Positions 43,256-52,653 of a stretch of 64,000 bases of DNA are shown here, piece by piece; positions within the stretch are counted from its first letter, which is position 1; each line of letters opens with the position of its first letter. The DNA lies in assembly GCA_009192285.1 (NCBI GenBank), contig CM018606.1:1354081-1418080 (forward strand), given 5' to 3'. Under the pieces are notes generated by a model. The model saw only the letters and a list, made by a program, of their open reading frames with translations. It did no database searches and had not been told where the DNA came from. Both the position numbers and the translations under genes were made by a program. The stretch is from Morchella semilibera. Its lineage: Eukaryota; Ascomycota; Pezizomycetes; Pezizales; Morchellaceae.

Positions 43256-43346
43256 GGGGTGAAGTTGGAACGGCCAGGTATCGGTTGGCGTGACTTTACA
43301 CCATAACCGCTGTGGCTGAGCGTCTTGGGCGTTCCAACTTCACCCC
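43256..43346. repeat. 91-bp element with perfect 17-bp terminal inverted repeats
   Basis: The left arm GGGGTGAAGTTGGAACG (43256-43272) is matched exactly as its reverse complement at 43330-43346, with 57 bp between. A perfect 17-bp match so close in non-coding DNA is very unlikely by chance. It looks like a miniature inverted-repeat element (MITE) or a solo fold-back. No transposase is present, and no obvious target-site duplication is seen (flanks are G-rich on the left and GTACC on the right). Confidence 0.6.
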
Positions 43347-43809
43347 GTACCCTTGTACATGTATCTATGACAATATCATGACCCTGTTAGCTATATGGTA
43401 TCTGTTTGCTAGGTGACGCTACGGGCTGTGGACTAACAGGATATATGGAAAGAGATCTAGGCTTTAGAGCTTCTGGGCTAGTTCTTCTGACCTGCTCACA
43501 ATAGATGAGCCCGAGAGTTTGAATTCGTTGATCTTGATTGGATTTAATCCAGAGATGGAACCTCCGACGAGAGTTGTATGTGTACCTGCTTTGACGCTTC
43601 GTCGGTCCGAAAAGCTCCACAGAGGACCAAGCATGCATTTGTTTGGTTATCTCTGAAAACGAGATTGAATGACCGGTAAGGAAGAAAGGAAAGTGGTCTC
43701 TTGTACAATAGGGCTGCAATTTTGGCCACGCGGCATCACTTGGCGTGGAGCAAACATACATGTGCCTTATGTAAGTAGATTTGGGGAATATAAAATATGA
43801 AGTACATGT

Positions 43810-43974
43810 AGTATACTCTCGCTATAAGGATACGGTCGAGGTTAAAAATGTGTATCCTTATAGCGAATTAAATTATCCTTATACGAAGTGAGAGGATGCC
43901 AATAAGATAGCACTTTCAGGCCGATAGGTTGTATCTTTATAACGAGAATATCACTATAATATCGAGAGTCTACT
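43810..43974. mobile_element. MITE-like element, pogo/Tc1-type termini (tentative)
   Basis: The left end AGTATACTCTCG (43810-43821) is matched at the right end by the reverse complement AGTAGACTCTCG (43963-43974), 11 of 12 identical. The adjoining CTCGCTATAAGGATAC matches, inverted, CTCGTTATAAAGATAC at about 43931-43945 with two transitions. Internal copies of TATCCTTATAGCG form a further perfect 13-bp hairpin (43820-43832 with 43853-43865). Ends of the type AGTAGACTCTCGTTATAA are typical of pogo/Tigger-like DNA transposons, so this is probably a non-autonomous remnant of about 165 bp. TA duplication at the borders is not clear. Confidence 0.5.
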
Positions 43975-46050
43975 CTACCATATTACCACAAAGAAAGCAG
44001 GCCACCCGGAACCTCTCCCCAAAGTCCCACCTTGGGAAAAGATCTATCCCAAGGTTTGAATAAACTCTTGGCTAGTGGCCTGTGAACATAACCTTTCCAG
44101 TTTCCCAGAACAGCGAGACCTGTGGTTTTATTTCATCATTTACACCCTGCCTAAAAGTGCAGGACAAAAGTATACAATCGCTGGGACTAAACAAGTCGAA
44201 TTGACACAGAGGAAGGAGATCCTCAATATCTAAAAGAACCCTAACTAACCCTAACTAACCCTACCTATAGGGCGGTGTGCACAATGCTCGTAGAAATGTT
44301 AGATTTCTTTTTGCCGTTCGCCATCGAGCCAGACACTGTTTTTGATGCCAAATATAATGTGTTTACAATTAGGATCACTATACTCCAGGATACCATCCAT
44401 AAGAAAGGGAGGGCTTGGGGTATCTCTCAGGCTGACATAACACATAATAACGGATTAATACCATAGCACATGGGATATCAGATCAAAAGGCATGCAGGCC
44501 TTTCGACCACACGATCTATCTCAGGGGATGTTCCTGTGCAGATGGAAGATGTGCTCTACTCATAAGTTATCACTCGAACACCAAAAATGTGCCATCTTCA
44601 TCGATAGCCCATACATGCAATGCAATCTCAATGGGAGATCAATTGATTCATCAGTTGGTTCGTTTATGCATAGAGTACAACCTCCCGACTATAACCCTAA
44701 ACTAAGTAACTACGTCACAATCCCCTCCCCCCTCTTCTCCTCACCCCACTCCTACTGCCAGCCCCCTTCAACAGAAGCTGAGCAAGAGAAGAGTCAAAAC
44801 AATAGGCGTATCCTAAGGCAACTTCAACCATACCTCCACTCACGATAGGAGAACACAGGCTACTCGACGCATCTAGAGAATTGGGGGTGTTCCTGCTGCG
44901 GGGGTATTCAATTAAAAGAATGTTATTTTCACCTGTACCTAAGTACATGTATCTAGCAGAAGGGCCTGACCTCCCTCCGCGTTAGTTAGTTGGGAGCACA
45001 ATCTATAATCTTGCGTATCTCGATCCAAGCAGAACAGGCAAAACACCCCACACAGAAAAAACGATCAGCGAAACCCCCAACCCTCTAGAGGACGTGGGTC
45101 TAAAATAACCCATGTTCGATATATACCCCCCCCCGGCGCTGCTGCCGGCGACCAAGAGGGAGCGCCAAAGTGCATGTCATATTTCACACGCATGGATCCA
45201 CAAAGCAGCCTCCCCCGTAGATATGCCTACTCCATAAAGGGAAGGAAAGGGCGTAATATCTCGTGCCCACAGCTCAATTTTGCCGTTTCCACAATGAGGG
45301 ACCAGGAGTGTATAAAGTTACCATGGCCTCTTCCCGACGTTCAGGCCGGCGGGGGCCCATAGATCGATATCGTAATACGCGCTCCGTGCTATGAAGCTAG
45401 CTATGTCTATGATTGACGTATCCTACGGCCTCCATACATACCCTTTCCAATCACCCCCATGCGCCCAGTGCACAACTTACTACTACTCAAGCCACACCAC
45501 CGCTGCCCACGCCCAGCAACACCGCACTACCCGCACAGATAGACAGACAAACCAGATCACCGGACGCGAAGAATCACAATGGCGGCTTGGCAGCCAAGCC
45601 ATACGAGTGATCCCCGGTGATGACGACACGCTAGCTACATCTCCGCGCTCCCTAGCCACCTTCCCCGCCCCCCGCCCCCCGCCCCTCTCCCGGGGGACAG
45701 TAGGTGTGGCGTGGGGTGGTTGGGCGCGGCGGTCTACTTACCCGACGAGACGGTGGCGGGCGCTACATACATGTAGACTACCTCCTCGAGCCGGCATGCT
45801 ATGATATACGCGGATGTTTCATCACTCGATCGCGCGATTTCAGAAAGAAGAAGATGATGATATGTATGTACATGTGATAGTAGTGCCCACCCAGCGCGAA
45901 GAGTAAGGGTATAGTAAAATAAAAGAGTGTGTTGGTGGGGGATCCCACGAAGTAGAAAGAAAAAGAAAGAAAGCGGTTTGTAGAAGGGATGGGAAGCGAA
46001 GGAACGAATCCGGCAAGGAGATCTATGAAAGAAGCCAGAGAAGAAGTCTA
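43975..46050. other. Gene-poor intergenic region
   Basis: No supportable gene. It contains TACATGTA at 44944 and 45768, a short inverted repeat ACCTTGGGA/TCCCAAGGT around 44031-44055, and a C run at about 45127-45135. The plus-strand ORF at 45391-45804 has no recognisable content and is left out. Confidence 0.45.
44238..44263 (+). repeat. Interstitial telomere-like repeat
   Basis: Three CCCTA words in near-perfect 10-bp spacing (unit CCCTAACTAA, about 2.5 copies) occur here. The fungal telomere repeat is usually CCCTAA/TTAGGG, so this resembles a degenerate interstitial telomere tract or a short slippage repeat. ATAACCCTAAAC lies 450 bp downstream. Confidence 0.5.
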
Positions 46051-46660
46051 CCATAAAACGAGCGTGGTGGAATGTATCTAGGGAGCGGGACGAAAATGAA
46101 ATCCGCCATAAAACGAGCGCGGCGGAGTGCACCTAGGGGGCGGAACGAATGGCTATATGTATGATATGAGAGCGAGCGTGGTAAGGAGATTTAAATAGAC
46201 ATAGGAAAATGAACGAGTGTATGGTATGGGAATGAGCGTGGTAAGGAGATCTAAATAGACATAGGAAAATGTGTGAATGAGTGTATGTAGGTGAGTAAAG
46301 TATGTAGGGTGAGTAAAGCATGTAGACCGTGGAGCGGATGTATAGTATATATGAGCGAGTGAATGATATGAGGAGATAGATAAACGGGTGTAGTGGTCAG
46401 TGAAGAATAAACGAATGTATAGTAGTGAGTGAAGGGGAATAAACGAACGTATAGTAGTGAGTGAAGGGGAATAAACGAACGTATAGTAGTGAGTGAAGGG
46501 GAATAAACGAACGTATAGTAGTGAGTGAAGGGGAATAAACGAACGTATAGTAGTGAGTGAAGGCCTAGGGGAATAAACGAACGTATAATGGTGAGAAGAA
46601 TAAACGAACGTGGTATGGTGGGAGAAGGGTAACGAACGTATGATAGTGAGAGAGGAGGAA
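46051..46660. repeat. Minisatellite field with 55-, 60- and 32-bp tandem units
   Basis: Three successive tandem arrays share words such as GAGCGTGG and ACGAACGTAT. Two copies of a 55-bp unit begin at 46051 and 46106. Two copies of a 60-bp unit lie at 46173 and 46233 (38 bp with one mismatch in the compared part). A 32-bp unit beginning GAATAAACGAACGTATAG starts at 46437, 46469, 46501 and 46533, essentially identical, with diverged copies on both sides (46409 and 46571-46650; one 6-bp insertion CCTAGG). The identical central copies indicate recent expansion. There are no spacers, so this is not a CRISPR array. Confidence 0.9.
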
Positions 46661-46773
46661 GTAGGAAATATTCAAACGAGTGTAATATAAGTAGACAAGC
46701 ATATATCCGGGGGAGCAAAACCAAAAGCACACACAACAACATCAAATTCAAAAGGAAAGAAAGATACCGTCAT

Positions 46774-46810
46774 CAAGCAATCATCAAGCAATCGTCAAGC
46801 AATCATCACA
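46774..46810. repeat. Short 12-bp tandem repeat 3' of the secreted-protein gene
   Basis: The word ATCAAGCAATC and close variants occur three to four times in tandem just downstream of the minus-strand small-protein gene, probably in its 3' UTR. Confidence 0.6.
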
Positions 46811-46862
46811 GAAAACAAAAAAGGAAAACAACCATCATCAACTAGACGCCATCAAACAGCCC

Positions 46863-47249
46863 CTACTCCTGCTCATTAACAGCACTACCCTCCGCCAGCG
46901 CCGCCCCGGGCACAAGGTCCTTCGCGGCATCCGGGACAGCGGCAATCATAGCGTCAGCGCTGGCCTTGAAGACATCGCCTGCGCCCTTGGCATGGCCGAC
47001 AAGTGTTTCCAGGGGGTACTTTTTGCCCTCGGCGGCGTCCGCCAGGTCGCCCAGGTGGCGGTTGGTGGCGGCGGCGGGGGGCCCGATCCCGGCGGTCCCA
47101 CCGCTGGCTGGGAGCTCGGAGACGAGGACGGGGAGGGGCAGGAGGTTGTTGTGCCTGGGCCCGCTGTTGCACGGCTTGCAGGGCGCTGCTGTGGCCGAGA
47201 CGGCGAGCAGGACAGCGGCAAAAAGAGTGACGAGTCTTGCGTTGCGCAT
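46863..47249 (-). CDS. Small secreted protein, candidate effector
   Basis: This intronless gene encodes 128 residues with a clear signal peptide: MRNARLVTLFAAVLLAVSAT ends in an Ala-rich cleavage region just before APCKPC. The mature part is about 105 residues, rich in Ala, Gly and Pro, with only two Cys (PCKPC) and no recognised domain. The last third is probably an amphipathic helix (DVFKASADAMIAAVPDAAKD). The coding sequence is much more GC-rich than its flanks, and it sits alone in a gene-poor, repeat-bearing region directly beside the minisatellite. That setting is common for fungal effectors and other small secreted proteins. Function is unknown; a cell-wall or extracellular role is inference from the signal peptide. 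A TATA-like ATAAATA lies about 85 nt upstream of the start. Confidence 0.75.
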   Translation of the reverse strand: MRNARLVTLFAAVLLAVSATAAPCKPCNSGPRHNNLLPLPVLVSELPASGGTAGIGPPAAATNRHLGDLADAAEGKKYPLETLVGHAKGAGDVFKASADAMIAAVPDAAKDLVPGAALAEGSAVNEQE

Positions 47250-47332
47250 CTTTTAATGAGGGAGGAGGAGGAGGAGGAGGTAAATGATGATGATGGAGGT
47301 GGTGTAGTGGAAACGGGGGAGAGTGGCTGTCT

Positions 47333-47340
47333 TATTTATG
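47333..47340 (-). promoter_or_regulatory. TATA-like element of the small secreted protein gene
   Basis: On the minus strand CATAAATA lies about 85 nt before the ATG of the secreted-protein gene, a plausible TATA-box position given a short leader. A GAGGAGGAGG-type purine repeat lies between it and the ATG (on the plus strand). Confidence 0.4.
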
Positions 47341-49068
47341 CTTGTAGATCTGAGGTAGGAACTCATCATCATCACCGTCATGTTCTTCTCTCTCTCTCTG
47401 ATGATGGTATTTGTGGCGAGCATCGATCTTCTCGGGCCAGAACTACTTTTCTTTTCGGGGAGGTCCGTGGAGGTGGCTAGTAGAGTCTTTGATATTATCG
47501 CCGGGGTTTAGCTTATAGCTGATGGCAAACAGAAACAGGTATAGCGGAGGTCTGTGGCATTGGGTGGTTTCTTGAGAGCGGTTAGTCTGAGATTTGAAGC
47601 CTTGAGTTTGATACTGTGATACTCACAGACGGTGCTCCCGAATATTTCATCTAATTAAGTCGATATTTAAATATCGATATATAATTCATCTCAAAATCGT
47701 GGTCCCAACGACAGCAGTGATGTTTCCAATCGTGAGGATACAGAAACCCACAACACCATGATCTCCAGCCATTGAGCCAAAAACCAGAAAAAAAAAGGCG
47801 TAGCATAGACTAGCTAGAGTGATAGTCTTAATTCCACCACCATCTGTCGCCGCCGGTGGCCACCAGTGGCGGGATTAGCTGCCACTGGGTGGTGGGGGGC
47901 TAGTTCAAGGTCTGTTTGAAGTACCAAATCGGCGAGGGAGTCTGCTGCCCTGCAGGAAACATATACGCAGAAACAGTAGACTAGCCTGCTTGCCAATAAA
48001 ACCATGTACATGCAGCTTCTCTATGCTCTAGCGTGCATTCCAGCCCGGCTCTAGACTGGGCCGGAATAAGCCAGCAGCTGTGAACTTGACCCGGTGCTCG
48101 TTCTCTACCCGGCTTCCTACACGGAGAGACCAATTCCGTAGATATCATTGAGAAACTCGTAGATGATGATGGTGATGATGGTGATGTAATGTCGAGCGGG
48201 CACTGGGCAGTCAGCTACAAAGTATGTACATGTAGGTATTGTCGGGTGTCATAAGTAACTGAACATTCGTGTTGCAACCAAGATTTGTATGGGGGCGCAG
48301 CTTCAAATGGCTATTACTCCATAACTGCAAGGAAATTGAGGAGGAAAGATTGACTCTCCGGTTGTGAGAGTACCTTTACCTCAAGTGTCCCGTCAAGAGC
48401 ACTACTTTGACTTGTTTGATAGGTTTGGTGGTTACTCTCCCAATGTTCGCTTACTACATGTGGTGACAGCGAGCAATACGTACTCGGGTGTCGCAAAAAG
48501 TGATCAGAATCTGATAAGCCAAACACACGCATTCGCTACAACATTCACTTATCAGATTCTGATCAGTACATGTAATCAATCAATGAGCCGCTGATATGGT
48601 AAGCAGTACCGCCACCAAGCACTGCTGAGTCACCACACAGCACCGCACCACAGCGAGTGAGACCCCGTGACGCGAGCCACAACATCGCTCTCGCAGAACC
48701 GAGTGACGGTCCGTGACGGCTACCTCAAGTACCCTCCACCCTCCCTCCCCCCCCTAGACAACCCTGCACCTAATAGCTCTGTCGTGCGTGTCTGGGGGGG
48801 GGCTACACTACTACTACTAGGATATAGCTTCTCGTATATATATCTTGTGGGGCTGATATATGTAGGTACATGTATGCATGCGCACCTACTACAGCCACAG
48901 CCACAGCTGCAGCTACAGCACACCCCTAGATGTTGTCACGTTATGTTATGTCGAGGTAAACCCGCCGAGTGACAGCCCATGAACATGGGGGCAGATGGCG
49001 TTTTCACATACTGTACAGGAGAAATAGTAGTGGATAATAATAATAATAAGAAGATTACACACTCTACA

Positions 49069-49099
<31 letters not shown>

Positions 49100-49144
49100 A
49101 GAAAGAAAGGGGGGGCAAGGCCACACAATACACAAGGGGGGAGC
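47341..49144. other. Intergenic region, secreted protein (5') - Prp28 (3')
   Basis: About 1.8 kb without a gene. It holds a GATGATGGT microsatellite (about 48160-48186), TACATGTA at 48227, 48567 and 48867, a perfect 18-bp hairpin (48501-48565), and A-rich DNA just after the Prp28 stop (about 49073-49110), which on the minus strand is a T-rich 3' end signal. Confidence 0.5.
48501..48565. repeat. Perfect 18-bp inverted repeat (hairpin, 29-nt loop)
   Basis: TGATCAGAATCTGATAAG (48501-48518) is followed after 29 nt by its exact reverse complement (48548-48565), with a TACATGTA palindrome starting 2 nt later (48567). It could be a tiny fold-back element, a transcription-attenuating hairpin or a regulator site. 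No ORF is associated. Confidence 0.65.
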
Positions 49145-51717
49145 CTAACTCCACCTTCCCACAGGTACCTGCAACAGCGGTCCACCCCCCGCGCCTCCTC
49201 CACCCCCCGCACCCTCCCCCTCCTCCGCTCTACTCGCCGCCTTAGCCCTCCCCGCGCCTCTCGTGGGTTTATTCTGTGCGGCCTCGTGCTTCCTACATCA
49301 CCACCACCCATTAGCACCAGGCACACCCAGAAAAAGAAAAAAGAAAAAACATACCTAAGTTCCTCCGGCACCCTACTGATGGCGCTCTTCATCAGCATCT
49401 GCTTGAGCTCATACATGACCTCCGCATCCTCGGCGCCCAAGAACGTGATCGCAACACCGCTCTTGCCCGCGCGCCCCGTGCGCCCGATCCTATGCGTATA
49501 CTGCTCGATGCTGGTCGCCATGTTGAAGTTGATGACGAGCGACACGTCGGGGACGTCGATACCACGACCCGCCAGGTCCGTGGCGACCAACACGTCCGCC
49601 TGGTTACTGCGCAGCTGCATGAGCGCCTGCTCACGCTGGTCCTGGCTCTTTGATCCGTGCAGTGTGACCGCGCGCCAGCCGATATGCTTGAGGTCCTTTG
49701 CGACGGCGTCGCAGTTGCGCTTGATGTTTACAAACACAATGATGGGCGCCGCGAACTCGCGCGACGACAGGATCTCGGCGAGGCGCTTCTTGCGTCGGTC
49801 CTCGCCGGGGATGAACTCGACGCGCTGCTCGACCGTGTCTACGGCCTCGCCAGCATTGCCGATCGTCACGATCGCCGGCCGCCGTAGGTACTTTCGCGCG
49901 ATGCGCTCGATGGCCGGGGGCATCGTGGCCGTGTACATCATTGTCTGCCTGAACCGGTCCTTCCCTCCCAGGTGCTTCGACATGAGGATTGGGTTCTCGG
50001 CGTCCTCGGTGTCGGGCTTGATGTTGTGTACGGGCAGCGCGTCCAGGATCTTGTTGACGGACTCCTCAAAGCCCATATCAATCATTCGGTCGGCCTCGTC
50101 CATGATGACGTAGCAGCACTGCGACAGCACGAGGAGCCTGCGCTCCAGGCAGTCGACCAGGCGCCCCGGCGTCGCGATGATGATCTCTGCACCATCGCGG
50201 AGGTTGTATGCCTGCTCCTCGATCGTGTGTCCTCCGACGATGGAGACGCAGGTGAATCCGAGCGGGGTGGCGAACTTTTTGGCTTCCGACTCGATCTGCT
50301 GTGCGAGTTCACGGGTGGGCGCGAGGATGATGGAGTATGGGCCGTCGTTCTTGGTGAATTCGTCGAGCGAGGGGAGCTCCGAGATGTACACGAGGAGTGG
50401 GAGGATGAAGGATGCGGTCTTACCGGAACCGGTGACGGCCACACCAATGAGGTCTCGGTTTTGGAGGGCGATGGGGATGGCCGCCCGTTGGATGGCGGAG
50501 GGGTCTTTGTACCCAACGTCGGAGACGATCTCGAGGAGACGCTTGGGGAGGTTGGATTCGGACCATGAGCGCATGGGATTTGGAATTGCGCCGCCTATGG
50601 TGGATGTATTGTTAGTTATGAAAAGCAATATATAGGAGATAAAAAGCCAATGATAGAAACACCACATACCTCTGGTCGCAATATTGAAATCCTCCTTAAA
50701 GATTCTCCAATCTCTCTCCTTCATCATCTCCAACGGCTTCTCGCTCCAATGCTTATCGACCCAATTCGCGCCCTCCCTCTTTCTCCTCTCCATCTCCAAT
50801 ATCTCCCTCGCCCTCCTCCTCTCATCCTCACCTCTTGCCTCGAGAGCCCTAACATAGCTCTGCGCCGTCACGTCCGTCTCCGCAAACCCTCCCAGGCGCC
50901 CCCTCCCGAAAAAGTGCGCCTCAGCCCGGTTCGCATACAGTGGGTTATAGTCCGGACTCGTATCCTCCTCGGCGCCCCACTCGAACGTAAACTTCCGCTC
51001 GCTGGTCTTTCGCCGCTTCTTCTTGTTTGACGACGTGCTGTCCGGATCGGCACCCATATACCTCCTCCGGATCTCTGCCGCCTCGGCATTCTCGGCAACA
51101 CTCCGCTTCTTCTCCTTCTCCCTCTCCCTCTCCCTCTCCCTCTCCTTCTCCGCCGCCATTGCCCCACCGCCGCCACCGCCACCGCCACCACCACGTCCAC
51201 CCCTCATGGCCGCAGGCCCCGTCGGTGGCTCCCGTTCCCTCAACGCCTTTGGCCCCGTCGGGGGTCCTCCACCACCGGTACCGCCACCACCACCACTACC
51301 GCCACGGGCCCCATTCATTCCCGCTGCCCTCGGTGGCTCCGGGGGTCTTGCGCGCTTCCGCTGCTCCTCGACCTCCTTCTGGCGCTTCTCGAGGGCGATG
51401 GCCTCGCGCTGTGCCTTTGTCAAGAACTTTGGTCGCTTTGCAGCCTCGTCGGCCTCTTTCTTCTTCTTGAGGATCTCCTCGATGCTGAGTGGGCCGCGGG
51501 AGGGAGTTGAGGAGCCAGAGCCAGAGCCGGAGGGACGGTGACGGGTGGGTGGTGGGGGGGGCGGGGCGAGGTCGATGGGGGGTGGTGGTGGAACGTCTGG
51601 GGGCGGCGGAGGAGGGGGAATGCTGGAGGGGGGTGGGGGGATCGTGGTGTCTGTGCCCGTGTCTGTGGGGGGAGGGGGTGGTGGGGGGGGTGGTGGGGGG
51701 GAGGTGAGGGCGTCCAT
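49145..51717 (-). CDS. prp28: U5 snRNP DEAD-box helicase Prp28 (DDX23)
   Basis: Prp28 is the ATPase that displaces U1 snRNP from the 5' splice site during tri-snRNP joining. Exons (minus order) are 51717-50670, 50594-49355 and 49292-49145, giving 811 residues. The N-terminal extension is low-complexity: poly-Pro, then a charged KE/R-rich region, a Gly-rich tract and the family segment SIEEILKKKKEADEAA. Family motifs are FTFEWGAEEDTSPDYNPLY and REGANWVDKHWSEKPLEMM (typical of Prp28), the Q-motif region (GYKDPSAIQRAAIPIALQ), GSGKT (about residue 405), PTRELAQQIE, ATPGRL, DEADRMIDMGFE (about 513), TATMPP, ATDLAGRGIDVP and HRIGRTGRAG (about 716). The tail after the last intron is Gly/Ala/Arg-rich and ends VPVGRWS. 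Reading through either intron gives an unlikely hydrophobic or early-stop insert, so both introns are favoured. Confidence 0.95.
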
Positions 51718-52152
51718 GGTGCTGTTTGGTTCTGGTGATTGGTCTATGTGTGTGTGTTTGGTGTTTTTGGATAGATCTGTATGTATGTAGCTGTAGTGAG
51801 TCGAGTGCTGGTATTCAGAGATCGGAATATCAGCAGTGGTCGATGTGAGGGGGGGGGGGGACGTCTCTGTAGACTCGATGTCTCTCTCAGGAAAAAGGTT
51901 GTGATGTTGTTGTTGTTTTGGAATCTCTCATTGCTGTCTGTCTGTGTGACCCGAGAAACAGAGCCGCACACAATTTTTGGTTTCGGAATCACAAACTATC
52001 ACTTGCACTCGATTGGCACTCCACGAGTCATTAAAATATAATTACAACTACAACAAACAATCACTACTATGAATTTAGTAGTTGTAGCTTTAATTGTGTA
52101 TATACATGCATATATACAAAAAAAGAGAGAGACAGAGAGCAGACATCTCTCT
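51718..52152. other. Intergenic region Prp28 (5') - mL59 (3')
   Basis: This 435-bp gap holds the Prp28 promoter and mL59 3' end on the minus strand. It has a G12 run (51849-51860) and a GTGTGT tract near 51746. No gene is seen. Confidence 0.5.
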
Positions 52153-52653
52153 CTACCTGGGCCACTCCTTCCATCCCCTTCCATGCCCCAACTTCCTCCA
52201 CTTGTCGATAAGCTTCGGCATCCCCTCCATCGCCTTCTTGCGCACCTCGAGCCTGCCCAGCACCAGCACCAATTAGCCACCACCCCACCACCCAATAACA
52301 ATAACAAACAAAAGAAGGAATCCATACTTTGCCCTCAACTCCCTCTCCCACCCCTTTCCCCTCGGCGTCAACATCCTCTTGAGCCTCGGCCCCACCTCGG
52401 CCCTCTCAGCCCTCTTGACCGAGCTCTTGACCGTCTCCGGCAGCAGCTCCTCCACGCCGTACTCCTGCGACGCCTTGACGAGCTCCTTCTGCCGCCGCAG
52501 CGAGTACTTTGGGTTGTGCCACTTGCCCGTCACGGGCGACTTTGTGTGGCGGAAGACGTTGGCCGCCGTCGAGCCCGGCGGGTACTTTGCGAAGAAGCGG
52601 TGCAGCAGCGGGGGCAGCGTGCGCGCGAGAGAGATGTATGTCTCGGACGACAT
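52153..52653 (-). CDS. mrpl25: Mitochondrial large-subunit ribosomal protein mL59 (Mrpl25/YmL25)
   Basis: This is a fungal-type mitochondrial 54S ribosomal protein. Exons 52653-52328 and 52252-52153 give 141 residues, close to the yeast protein. Diagnostic stretches are LPPLLHRFFAKYPPGSTAAN, TGKWHNPKYSLRRQKELVK and the C-terminal basic helix GMPKLIDKWRKLGHG ending WKEWPR. The intron (52253-52327) is GT-AG and phase-consistent: joining gives RAKLEVRKKAMEG, whereas read-through gives a hydrophobic tail and stop. ATG 52653 (MSSETYISLARTLPP) is preferred over an upstream in-frame ATG at 52818, because the upstream segment is Pro/Thr-rich and looks like leader. No cleavable presequence is obvious, as for several such proteins. 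Confidence 0.88.

Noticed and set aside
45391-45804. 137-codon plus-strand ORF
   Set aside because: Composition is irregular (Thr/His-rich then Pro/Arg/Trp-rich) and it crosses a TACATGTA site. No splice or leader pattern supports it.
46437-46570. Direct repeats of 32 bp as a possible CRISPR array
   Set aside because: Units are contiguous with no unique spacers, and the genome is eukaryotic; this is a minisatellite.
46251-46751. Minus-strand ORF with repeated HYYTFVYS-type peptides
   Set aside because: It is a by-product of the 32-bp minisatellite read in one frame; no start context or domain.
49286-50113. Long plus-strand ORF opposite Prp28
   Set aside because: It is an antisense shadow of the GC-rich Prp28 coding sequence; the minus strand contains all DEAD-box motifs.
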